Source of the DNA: Chamaelirium japonicum
Lineage: Eukaryota > Streptophyta > Magnoliopsida > Liliales > Melanthiaceae
DNA: 64,000 nucleotides
Assembly (NCBI GenBank): GCA_947650365.1
Contig: CANTAL010000101.1
Span: 62,001 to 126,000, forward strand
Reading direction: 5' to 3'
A program made the position numbers and the translations under genes. The notes below the pieces were generated by a model, which saw only the letters and a program-made list of their open reading frames with translations, had not been told where the DNA came from and made no database searches. Shown one piece after another: positions 37,001 through 50,676 of the stretch. Position 1 is the stretch's first letter. The number at the start of each line of letters is the position of its first letter.

Positions 37001-40000
37001 ATCGTACGAATGAATTAGAATGGATACATTTGTGCGAATAAATTAGAATGGATCATACGAATGAATTTGAATGGATCGTGTGAAAGAATTAGAATGGATC
37101 GTACGAATGAATTAGAATGGATCGTGCGAATGAATTAGAATGGATCGTACGAATGAATTAGAATGGATACATTCGTGCGAATGAATTAGAATGGATCGGA
37201 CGAAAGAATTAGAATGGATCATACGAATGAGTAAGAATGGATCGTACGAATGAAATAAAATAGATCGTACGAATGAATTAGAATGGATCGTACGAAGGAA
37301 TTAGAATGGATCGTACGAATGAATTAGAATGGTTATATTCGTGCGAATGAATTAGAATGGATCGTATGAATGTATTAGAATGGATCGTATGTGTGAATTA
37401 GAATGGATCGTACGAATGAATTAGAATGGATCGTATGAATGAATTAGAATGGATACATTCGTGTGAATGAATTAGAATGGATCTTATGAATGAATTAGAA
37501 TGGATCGTGCGAATGAATTAGAATGGATCGTACAAATGAATTAGAATGGATACATTTGTGCGAATGGATTAGAATGGATCGTACGAATGAATTAGAATGG
37601 ATCGTATGAATGAATTAGAATGGATCGTACGAATGAATTAGAATGGATCGTGCGAATGAATTAGAATGGATCGTACGAATGAATTAGAATGGATCGTACG
37701 AATGAACTAGAATGGATACATTCGTGCGAATGAATTAGAATGGATCGTACGAATGAATTAGAATGGATCTTACGAATGAATTAGAATGGATCGGACGAAT
37801 GAATTAGAATGGATCGTACGAAAGAATTAGAATGGACCAAATGAATGAATTAGAATGGTTACATTCATCCGAATGAATTAGAATGGATCGTACGAATGGA
37901 TTAGAATGGATCGTACGAATGGATTAGAATGGATACATTCGTGCGAATGAATTAGAATGGATCATACGAATGAGTAAGAATGGATCGTACGAATGAAATA
38001 GAATGGATTGTACGAATGAATTAGAATGGATCGTGCGAATGAAGTTGAATGGATCGTACGAATGAATTAGAATGGATCGTGCTAATGAATTAGAATTGAT
38101 CGTACGAATGAAATAGAATGGCTTGTACGAATGATTTAGAATGGATCGTACGAATGAATTAGAATGGATCGTACGAATGATTTAGAATGGATACATTTGT
38201 GCGAATGAATTAGAATGGATCATACGAATGAGTAATAATGGATCGTACGAATGAAATAGAATGGATTGTACGAATGAATTCGAATGGATTCGTACGAATG
38301 AATTAGAATGGATACATTCATGCGAATGAATTAGAATGGATCGTACCAATGAGTAAGAATGGATCGTACGAATGAAATAGAATGGATCGTGCGAATGAAT
38401 TAGAATGGATCGTACGAATGAATTAGAATGGTTCGTACGAATGAATTAGAATGGATCATACGAATTAATTAGAATGGATCATATGAATGAATTAGAATGG
38501 ATCGTACGAATGAATTAGAATGGATCGTACGAATGAATTAGAATGGATCGTACTAATGAATTAGAATGGATCATACGAATTAATTAGAATGGATCATACG
38601 AATGAATTAGAATGGATCGTACAAATGAATTAGAATGGATCGTACGAATGAATTAGAACGGATCGTACGAATGAATTTGAATGGATACATTTGTGCGAAT
38701 GAATTAGAAAGGATCGTACGAATGGATTAGAATGGATCGTACGAATGGATTAGAATGGATACATTCGTGCGAATGAATTAGAATGGATTGTATGAATGAA
38801 TTAGAATGGATCGTACGATCCATTCGAATTCATTCGCACGATCCATTCTAATTCATTCGTACGATCCATTCTAATTCATTCATACGATCTATTCTAATTC
38901 AATCGTACGATCCATTCTAATTCATTCGTATATTTTATTCTAATTCATTTGTACGATCTATTCTATTTCATTCGTACGATCCATTCTTACTCATTCGTAT
39001 GATCCATTCTAATTCATTCGGACGAATGTATCCATTCTAATTTATTCGTACGATCCATTCTAATTCATTCGTACGATCCATTCTAATTCATTCGTACGAT
39101 CCATTTTTACTCATTCGTATGATCCATTCTAATTCATTCGTACGATCCATTCTAATTCATTCGTACGATCCATTCTAATTCATTCGCACAATCTATTCTA
39201 ATTCATTCGTACGATCCATTCTAATTCATTCGTACGATCGTACGAATGAATTAGAATGGATCGTACGGAATGAATTAGAATGGATTGTATGAATGAATTA
39301 GAATGGATATATTCGTGCGAATGAGTTAGAATGGATCATACGAATGAGTAAGAATGGATCGTACGAATGAAATAGAATGGATTGTACGAATGAATTAGAA
39401 TGGATCGTACAAATGAATTAGAATGGATCGTACGAATGAATTAGAATGGATCATACGAATGAGTAAGAATGGATCATACAAATGAAGTAGAATGGATTGT
39501 ACGAATGAATTAGAATGGATCGTACGAATGAATTAGAATGGATCATGTGAAAGAATTAGATTGCATTGTATGAATGAATTAGAATGGATCGTATGAATGA
39601 ATTAGAATGGATCGTGCGAATGAATTCGAATGGATCGCATGATCCATTCGAATAGAATGGATCGTATGAATGAATTAGAATGGATTGGGCGAATGAATTA
39701 GAATGGATTGTAGGAATGAATTAGAATGGATCGTATGAATGAATTAGAATGGATCGTATTAATGAATTAGAATGGATCGTGAGAATGAATTAGAATGGAT
39801 CATACGAATGAATTAGAATGGATCGTACGAATGAATTAGAATGGATCATACGAATGAATTAGAATGGATCATACGAATGAGTAAGAATAGATCGTATGAA
39901 TTGATTAGAATAGATTGTGCGAATGAATTAGAATGGATCGTACGAATGAATTAGAATGGATACATTCGTGCGAATGAATTAGAATGGATCGTACGAATGA

Positions 40001-43000
40001 ATTAGAATGGATCGTACGAATGAATTAGAATAGATTGCGCGAATGAATTAGAATGGATCGTGTGAATGAAATAGAATGGATACAAATGAATTAGAATGGA
40101 TCATACGAATGAATTAGAATGACGATCCATTCTTACTCATTCGTATGATCCATTCTAATTTATTCGCACGAATGTATCCATTCTAATTCATTCGTACGTC
40201 TAATTCATTCGTACGGTCCATTCTAATTCATTCGCACAATCCATTCTATTTCATTCGTACGATCCATTCTAATTCATTCGTACAATCCATTCTAATTCAT
40301 TCGTCCAATCCATTCTAATTCATTCGCACAAATGTATCCATTCTAATTCATTCGTACGATCCATTCTAATTCATTCGTACGATCCATTCTAATTTATTCG
40401 TAAGATCCATTCTAATTCATTCGTACGATCCAATCTAATTCATTCGTACGATCCATTCTAATTCCTTCGTACGATCCATTCTAATTCATTCGTACGATCT
40501 ATTCTAATTCATTCGCACGATCTGTTTTATTCATTCGCACAATCCATTCTAATTCATTCGCACGAATGTATCCATTCTAATTCATTCGTACGATCCATTC
40601 TAATTGATTCCCACGATCCATTCTAATTTATTCGTAGGATCTATACTAATTCATTCGCACAATCCATTCTAATTCATTCGTACAATCCATTCTAATTCAT
40701 TCGTATGATCCATTCTAACTCATTCGGCGGATCCATTCTAATTCATTCGTACGATCCATTCAAATTCATTCCCACGATCCATTCTAATTTATTCGTACGA
40801 TCCATTCTAATTCATTCGTACGATCTATTCTAATTCATTCGCACGAATGTAACCATTCTAATTCATTCATACGATTCATTCTAATTCATTCGTATGAGCT
40901 ATTCTAATTCATTCGTATGATCCATTCTAATTCATTCGTATGATCCATTCTAATTCATTCGTACGATCCATTGTAATTCATTCATACAATCCATTTAGAT
41001 TTATTCACACGAATGTATCCCGAATGAGTAAGAATGGATCGTACGAATGAAATAGAATAGATTGTACGAATGAATTAGAATGGATTCGTACGAATGAATT
41101 AAAATGGATACATTCGTGCGAATGAATAAAAATGGATCGTACCAATGAGTAAGAATGGATCGTACGAATGAAATAGAATGGATTGTGCGAATGAATTAGA
41201 ATGGATCATACGAATGAATTAAAATGGATCGTACGAATTAATTAGAATGGATACATTCATGCGAATGAATTAGAATGGATTGTATGAATGAATTAGAATG
41301 GATCATACGAATTAATTAGAATGGATCATACGAATGAATTAGAATGGATCGTTCGAATGAAATAGAATGGATCGTACGAATGAATTAGAATGGATACATT
41401 CGTGCGAATGAATTAGAATGGATTGTGCGAATAAATAAGAACAGATCGTGCGAATGAATTAGAATGGATCGTACGAATGAATAAGAATGGATCGTGCGAA
41501 TGAATTAGAATAGATCGTACGAATGAATTAGAATGGATACATTTGTGCGAATGAATTAGAATGGATCGTACGAATGAATTAGAATGGATCGTATGAATGA
41601 ATTAGAATGGATCGTACGAATGAATTAGAATGGATCGTGCGAATGAATTAGAATGTATCGTACGAATGAATTAGAATGGATCGTACGAATGAACTAGAAT
41701 GGATACATTCGTGCGAATGAATTAGAATGGATCGTACGAATGAATTAGAATGGATCGTACAAATGAATTAGAATGGATCTTACAAATGAATTAGAATGGA
41801 TCGTACGAATGAATTAGAATGAATCGTACGAATGAATTAGAATGGATACATTCGTGCGAATGAATTAGAATGGATCGGACGAATGAATTAGAATGGATCG
41901 TACGAATGAATTAGAATGGATCGTACGAATAAATTAGAATGGATACATTCGTCCGAATGAATTAGAATGGATCATACGAATGAGTAAGAAGGGATCGTAC
42001 GAATGAAATAGAATAGATTGTACGATTGAATTAGAATGGATCCTACGATTGAATTAGAATGGATCGTGTGAAAGAATTAGAATGGATTGTATGAATGAAT
42101 TAGAATGGATCGTATGAATGAATTAGAATGGATCGTGTGAATGAATCTGAATGGATCGTACGAATTCATTCTAATTCATTCATACAATCCATTCTAATTC
42201 TTTCACACGATCTATTCTAATTCATTCGTAGGATCCATTCTAATTCATTCGTACAATCTATTCTATTTCATTCGTACGATCCATTCTTACTCATTCGTAT
42301 GATCCAATCTAATTCATTCGGACGAATGTATCCATTCTAATTTATTCGTACGATCCATTCCAATTCATTCGTCTGATCCATTCTAATTCATTCGTACGAT
42401 CCATTCTAATTCATTCGTCCGATCTATTCTAATTCATTCGCACGAATGTATCCATTCTAATCCATTCGTACGATCCATTCTAATTCATTCGTATGATCCA
42501 TTCTTACTCATTCGTATGATCCATTATGGATACAATCGTGCGAATGAATTAGAATGGATTATACGAATGAGTAAGAATGGATCGTACGAATGAAATAGAA
42601 TGGATTGTGCGAATGAATTAGAATGGATCGTAAGAATGAATTAGAATGGATCGTACGAATGAATTAGAATAGATCGTACGAATGAACTAGAATGGATACA
42701 TTCGTGCGAATGAATTAGAATGGATCGTACGAATGAATTAGAATGGATCGTACGAATGAATTAGAATGGATCTTACGAATGAATTAGAATGGATCGTACG
42801 AATGCACGATCCATGCGAATGAATTAGAATAGATCGTACGAATGAACTAGAATGGATACATTCGTGCGAATAAATTAGAATGGATCGTACGAATGAATTA
42901 GAATGGATCGTACGAATGAATTAGAATGGATCGGACGAATGAATTAGAATGGATCGTATGAATAAATTAGAATGGATACATTCGTCCGAATGAATTAGAT

Positions 43001-46000
43001 TGGATCATACGAATGAGTAAGAATGGATCGTACGAATGAAATAGAATAGATTGTACGAATGAATTAGAATGGATCCTACGAATGAATTAGAATAGATCGT
43101 GTGAAAGAATTAGAATGGATTGTATGAATGAATTAGAATTAATTCGTACGATCCATTCGAATTGATTCGCACGATCTATTCTAATTCATTCATACGATCC
43201 ATTCTAATTCATTCATACAATCCATTCTAATTCTTTCACACGATCCATTCTAATTCATTCGTAGGATCCATTCTAATTCAATCGTACAATCTATTCTATT
43301 TCATTCGTACGATCCATTATTACTCATTCGTATGATCCATTCTAATTCATTCAGACGAATGTATCCATTCTAATTTATTCGTACGATCCATTCTAATTCA
43401 TTCGTACAATCCATTCTAATTCATTCGTACGATCCATTCTAATTCATTCGTCCGATCCATTCTAATTCATTCATACAATCCATTCTAATTCTTTCACACG
43501 ATCCATTCTAATTCATTCGTACGATCCATTCTAATTCATTCGTGCAATCCATTCTATTTCATTCGTACGATCCATTCTTACTTATTCGTACGATCCATTC
43601 TAATTCATTCACACGAATGTATCCATTCGTACGAATGAATTAGAATAGATTGTATGAATGAAATAGACTGGATCGTACGAATGAATTAGAATGGATCATA
43701 CGAAGGAATTAGAATGGATCGTACGAATGAATTAGAATGGATCGTACAAATGAATTAGAATGGATCGTACGAATGAATTAGAATGGATCGTATGAAGGAA
43801 TTAGAATGGATCGTACGAATGAATTAGAATGGATCGTGTGAAAGAATTAGAATGGATTGTATGAATGAATTAGAATAGATCGTATGAATGAATTAGAATG
43901 GATCGTACGAATGAATTAGAATGGATCGTACGAATGAATTAGAATGGATCGTACGAATGAATTAGAATGGATACATTCGTGCGAATGAATTAGAATTGAT
44001 ACATTCGTGCGAAAGAATTAGAATAGATCGTATGAATGAATTAGAATGGATCCTATGAATGAATTAGAATGGATCGTGCGAATGAATTAGAGTTGATCGT
44101 ACGAATGAATTAGAATGGATCGTGCTAATGAATTAGAATTGATCGAACGAATGAATTAGCATGGATCATGCTAATAAATTAGAATGGAACGTACCAATGA
44201 ATTAGAATGGATTGTGTGAAAGAATTAGAATGGATTGTATGAATGAATTAGAATGAATTCGTACGATCCATTCGAATTCATTCGCACGATCCATTCTAAT
44301 TCATTCATACGATCCATTCTAATTCATTCGTACGAACCATTCTAATTCATTCGCACAAATGTATCCATTCTAATTCATTCGTACGATCCATTCTAATTCA
44401 TTCGCACGATCCATTCTAATTCATTCGTACGATCCATTCTAATTCATTAGCACGATCCATGCTAATTCATTCGTTCGATCAATTCTAATACATTTGCACG
44501 ATCCATTCTAATTCATTCGTACGATCCATTCTAATTCATTCGCACAAATGTATCCATTCTAATTCATTCGTACGATCCATTCTAATTCATTCGCACGATC
44601 CCTTCTAATTCATTCGTACGATCCATTCTAATTCTTTCACACGATCCATTCTAATTCATTCGTATGATCCATTCTAATTCATTCGCACGATCCATTCTAA
44701 TTCATTCATAGGATCCATTCTAATTCATTCATACAATCTATTCTAATTCTTTCCCACGAATGTATCCATTCTAATTTATTCGCACAAATGTATCCATTCT
44801 AATTCATTCGTACGATCCATTCTAATTCATTCGTACGATCCATTCTAATTCATTCGTACGATCCATTCTAATTCATTCATACGATCTATTCTAATTCATT
44901 CATACAATCCATTCTAATTCTTTCACATGATCCATTCTAATTCATTCGTACGATCCATTCTAATTCACGAATGAGTAAGAATGGATCGTACGAATGAAAT
45001 AGAATGGATTGTGCGAATGAATTAGAATGGACCGTACGAATGAATTAGACGTACGAATGAATTAGAATGGATACATTCGTGCGAATAAATTAGAATGGAT
45101 CATACGAATGAGTAAGAATGGATCGACATTCTAATTCATTCGTATGATCCATTCTATTTCATTTGTATCCATTCTATTTCATTCGCACGATCCATTCTAA
45201 TTCATTCGCGCAATCTATTCTATTTCATTCGTACGATCCATTCTTACTCATTCGTATGATCCATTCTAATTCATTCGGACGAATGTATCCATTCTAATTT
45301 ATTCGTACGATCCATTCTAATTCATTCGTACGATCCATTCTAATTCATTCGCTCGAATGTATCCATTCTAATCCATTCGTACGATCCATTCTAATCCATT
45401 CGTACGATCCATTCTAATTCATTCGCATGAATGTAACCATTCAAATTCATTTATTTGATCCATTCTAATTCATTCGTACGATCCATTCTAATTCATTCGC
45501 ATGAATGTAACCATTCTAATTCATTCATTTGATCCATTCTAATTCATTCGTACGATCCATTCTAATTCATTAGCACGATCCATGCTAATTCATTCGTTCG
45601 ATCAATTCTAATTCATTAGCACGATCCATTCTAATTCATTCGTACGATCCATTCTAATTCATTCGCGCGATCCATTCTAATTCATTCATAGGATCCATTC
45701 CAATTCATTCATACGATCTATTCTAATTCTTTCGCACGAATGTATCCATTCTAATTCATTCGCACGAATGTATCCATTCTAATTCATTCGTACGATCCAT
45801 TCTAATACATTCGCACGATCCATTCTAATTCATTCCTACGACCTATTCTAATTCATTCGTACGATCCATTCTAATTCATTCGTATGATCCATTCTAATTC
45901 ATTCATACAATCCATTCTAATTCTTTCACACGATCCATTCTAATTCATTCGTACGATCCATTCTAAATTCATTTGTGCAATCCATTCTATTTCATTCGTA

Positions 46001-48299
46001 CGATCCATTCTTACTCATTCGTACGATCCATTCTAATTCATTCACACGAATGTATCCATTCGTACGAATGAATTAGAATGGATCGTACGAATGAATTAGA
46101 ATGGATCGTATGAATGAATTAGAATGGATCAACCGAAGGAATTAGAATGGATCGTACGAATGAATTAGAATGGATCGTATGAATGAATTAGAATGGATCG
46201 TACGAATGAATTAGAATGGATCGTGCGAATGAATAAGAATGGATCGTACGAATGAATAAGAATGGATCGTACGAATGAATACATTCGTGCGAATGAATTA
46301 GAATGGATCGTACGAATGAATTAGAATGGATCGTACGAATGAATTAGAATGGATCTTACGAATGAATTAGAATGGATCGTACGAATGAATTAGAATGGAT
46401 ACATTCGTGCGAATGAATTAGAATGGATCGGACGAATGAATTAGAATGGATCGTACGAATGAATTAGAATGGATCAAATGAATGAATTAGAATGGTTACA
46501 TTCATGCGAATGAATTAGAATGGATCGTACGAATGGATTAGAATGGATCATACGAATGGATTAGAATGGATACATTCGAGCGAATGAATTAGAATGGATC
46601 GTACGAATGAATTAAAGTGGATCATACGAATGGATTAGAATGGATCCTACGAATGGATTAGAATGGATACCTTTGTGCATATGAATTAGAATGGATCGTA
46701 CGAATGAATTAGAATGGATCATATTAATGAATTAGAATGGATCGTACGAATGAATTAGAATGGATACATTCGTGCGAATGAATTAGAATGGATTGTATGA
46801 ATGAATTAGAATGGATCGTACGAATGAATTAGAATGGATCATACGAATTAATTAGAATGGATCATACGAATGAATTAGAATGGATCGTACGAATGAATTA
46901 GAATGGATACATTCGTGCGAATAAATTAGAATGGATTGTGCGAATGAATAAGAACAGATCGTGCGAATGAATTAGAATGGATCGTACGAATGAATTAGAA
47001 TGCATCGTACGAAAGAATTAGAATAGATATATTCGTGCAAGTGAATTAGAATGGATCGTACGAATGAATTAGACTGGATCGTACGAATGAATTTGAATGG
47101 ATACATTTGTGCGAATGAATCTAAATGGATTTTATGAATGAATTACAATGGATCGTACGAATGAATTAGAATGGATCGTACGAATGAATTAGAATAGCTC
47201 ATACGAATGAATTAGAATGAATCGTATGAATGAATTAAAATGGTTACATTCGTGCGAATGAATTAGAATAGATCGTACGAATGAATTAGAATGGATCGTA
47301 CGAATAAATTAGAATGGATCGTGGGAATGAATTAGAATGGATTGTACGAATGAATTAGAATGGATCCACCGAATGAGTTAGAATGGATCATACGAATGAA
47401 TTAGAATGGATTGCGCGAATGAATTAGAATGGATCGTATGAATGAATAAGAATGGATCGTACGAATGAATTAGAATGGATCGTGCGAATGAATTAGCATG
47501 AATCGTACGAATGTATTAGAATGGATCGTACGAATAAATTAGAATGAATCGTACGATCCATTCTAATTCATTCATACGATCCATTCTAATTCATTCGCAC
47601 GAATGTATCCATTTAGTTCATTCGTACGATCCATTCTAATTCATTCGTACGATCCATTCTAATTCAATCATATGATCCATTCTAATTAATTCATATGATC
47701 CATTCTAATTCATTCGTACGATCCATTCTAATTTATTCATACAATCCATTCTAATTCATTCGCACGAATGTATCCATTCTAATTAATTCGTACGATCCAT
47801 TCTAATTCATTCGTATGATCCATTCTTATTCATTCGCACGTTCCAGTCTAATGGATTCGCATGATCCATTCTAATTCATTCGCATGAATGTATCCATTCT
47901 AATTCATTCGTACGATCCATTCAAATTCATTAATATGATCCATTCTAATTCATTCGCACGATCCATTCTAATTCATTCGTACGATCCATTCTAATTCATT
48001 CGTTCGATCCATTCTAATTCATTCGCACGATCCATTCTAATTCATTCGTACAATCTATTCTATTTCATTCGTACGATCCATTCTTACTCATTCGTATGAT
48101 CCATTCTAATTCATTCGGACGAATGTATCCATTCTAATTTATTCGTACGATCCATTCTAATTCATTCATACGATCCATTCTAATTCATTCGTACGATCCA
48201 TTCTAATTCATTCGTCCGATCCATTCTAATTCATTCGCACGAATGTATCCATTCTAATTCATTCGTACGGTATATTCTAATTCATTCGCACAATCCATT

Positions 48300-48420
48300 C
48301 TATTTCATTCGTACGATCCATTCTTACTCATTCGTATGATCCATTATGGATACATTCGTGCGAATGAATTAGAATGGATCATACGAATGAGTAAGAATGG
48401 ATCGTACGAATGAAATAGAA
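48300..48420. repeat. Recurrent inversion junction, class C (minus to plus)
   Basis: The junction reads CGTATGATCCATTATGG then ATACATTCGTGCG, so a minus monomer is cut after CCATT and joined to a 28-bp plus monomer. Copies lie at about 3932, 42525, 48345 and 63771, each preceded by a TTCTATTTC monomer and a TTCTTACTC monomer and followed by a GAGTAAGAATGG monomer. It is not a long palindrome, so it marks a separate founder event from classes A and B. Confidence 0.8.
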
Positions 48421-50127
48421 TGGATTGTGCGAATGAATTAGAATGGATCGTACGAATGAATTAGAATAGATCGTGTGAAAGAATTAGAATGGATTGTATG
48501 AATGAATTAGAATAGATCGTATGAATGAATTAGAATGGATCGTACGAATGAATTAGAATGGATCGTACGAATGAACTAGAATGGATACATTCATGCGAAT
48601 GAATTAGAATGGATCGTACGAATGAATTAGAATGGATCGTATGAATGAATTAGAATGGATCTTACGAATGAATTAGAATGGATCGTACGAATGCACGATC
48701 CATGCTAATTCATTCGTTCGATCAATTCTAATTCATTAGCACGATCCATTCTAATTCATTCGTACGATCCATTCTAATTCATTCGCACGATCCATTCTAA
48801 TTCATTCGTACGATCCATTCTAATTCTTTTACACGATCCATTCTAATTCATTCGTACGATCCATTCTAATTCATTCGTACGATCCATTCTAATTCATTCG
48901 TACGATCCATTCTAATTTCATTCGTACGATCCATTCTAATTCATTCGCTCGAATGTATCCATTCTAATCCATTCGTACGATCCATTCTAATTCATTCGCA
49001 TGAATGTAACAATTCTAATTCATTCATTTGATCCATTCTAATTCATTCGTACGATCCATTCTAATTCATTCGTCCGATCCATTCTAATTCATTCGCACGA
49101 ATGTATCCATTCTAATCCATTCGTAAGATCCATTCTAATTCATTCGTACGATCGATTCTAATTCATTAATATGATCCATTCCAATTCATTCGTACGATCC
49201 ATTCTAATTCATATGCACAAAGTTATCCATTCTAATTCATTCGTACGATCCATTCTAATTCAGGATCCTACGAATGAATTAGAATGTATACATTCGTGCG
49301 AATGAATTAGAATTGATCGTACGAATGAATTAGAATGGATCGTGCGAATGAATTAGAATGGATCGTACGAATGAATTAGAATGGATCGTACGAATGAACT
49401 AGAATAGATACATTCGTGCGAATGAATTAGAATGGATCGTACGAATGAATTAGAATGGATCGTACGAATGAATTAGAATGGATCTTACGAATGAATTAGA
49501 ATGGATCGTACGAATGAATTAGAATGGATCGTACGAATGAATTAGAATGGATACATTCGTGCGAATGAATTAGAATGGATCGGACGAATGAATTAGAATG
49601 GATCGTACGAATGAATTAGAATGGATCAAATGAATGAATTAGAATGGTTACATTCATGCGAATGAATTAGAATGGATCGTACGAATGGATTAGAATGGAT
49701 CGTACGAATGGATTAGAATGGATATATTCGAGCGAATGAATTAGAATGGATCGTACGAATGAAATTAGAATGGATCGTACGAATGAATTAGAATAGATCG
49801 TACGAATGAATTAGAATGGATCGTACGAATGAATTAGAATGGATACATTCGTCCGAATGAATTAGAATGGATCGTACGAATAAGTAAGAATGGATCGTAC
49901 GAATAAAATAGAATAGATTGTACGAATGAATTAGAATGGATCCTACGAATGAATTAGAATGGATCGTGTGAAAGAATTAGAATGGATTGTATTAATGAAT
50001 TAGAATGGATCGTATGAATGAATTATAATGGATCGTGCGAATGAATTCGAATGGATCGTACGAATTCATTCTAATTCTTTCATACAATCCATTCTAATTC
50101 TTTCACACGATCCATTCTAATTCATTC

Positions 50128-50640
50128 GTACGTTCCATTCTAATTCATTAGCACGATCCATGCTAATTCATTCATTCGATCAATTCTAATTCATTAGCAC
50201 GATCCATTCTAATTCATTCGTACGATCCATTCTAATTCCTTCGTACGATCCATTCTAATTCATTCGTACGATCCATTCTAATTCATTCGTACGATCCATT
50301 CTAATTCATTCGTACGATCCATTCTAATTCATTCGTGCAATCCATTCTATTTCATTCGTACGATCCATTCTAATTCATTCGTACGTTCCATTCTAATTCA
50401 TTAGCACGATCCATGCTAATTCATTCATTCGATCAATTCTAATTCATTAGCACGATCCATTCTAATTCATTCGTACGATCCATTCTAATTCCTTCGTACG
50501 ATCCATTCTAATTCATTCGTACGATCTATTCTAATTCATTCGTACGATCCATTCTAATTCATTCGTACGATCCATTCTAATTCATTCGTGCAATCCATTC
50601 TATTTCATTCGTACGATCCATTCTTACTTATTCGTACGAT
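50128..50640 (-). repeat. 253-bp (11 x 23) higher-order duplication
   Basis: The variant monomer string starting CGTTCCATTC, followed by TTAGCACGATCCATGC and ATTCATTCGATCAATTC, occurs at 50131 and again at 50384. The 253-bp offset is eleven 23-bp monomers. Both copies continue to a GTGCAATCC monomer and TTCTATTTC. Confidence 0.85.
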
Positions 50641-50676
50641 CCATTCTAATTCATTCACACGAATGTATCCATTCGT

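Larger units (their letters stand above)
28069..40121. repeat. Satellite array, right arm, part 2
   Basis: Same satellite. Blocks: minus 28069-30418, plus 30419-33905, minus 33906-35164, plus 35165-38814, minus 38815-39237, plus 39238-40121. This part holds the longest uniform blocks of the window (about 3.5 and 3.65 kb, both plus). The minus block 28069-30418 contains an internal duplication with a 680-bp offset and an uninterrupted copy of the retrotransposon target site at 30113-30117. No gene is seen. Confidence 0.97.
40122..50676. repeat. Satellite array, right arm, part 3 (dense inversions)
   Basis: Same satellite with shorter blocks: minus 40122-41020, plus 41021-42164, minus 42165-42525, plus 42526-43141, minus 43142-43630, plus 43631-44257, minus 44258-44966, plus 44967-45125, minus 45126-46063, plus 46064-47552, minus 47553-48345, plus 48346-48693, minus 48694-49262, plus 49263-50064, minus 50065-50676. 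Several junctions truncate a monomer (41020, 45126, 49263), unlike the palindromic ones. No gene is seen. Confidence 0.97.
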
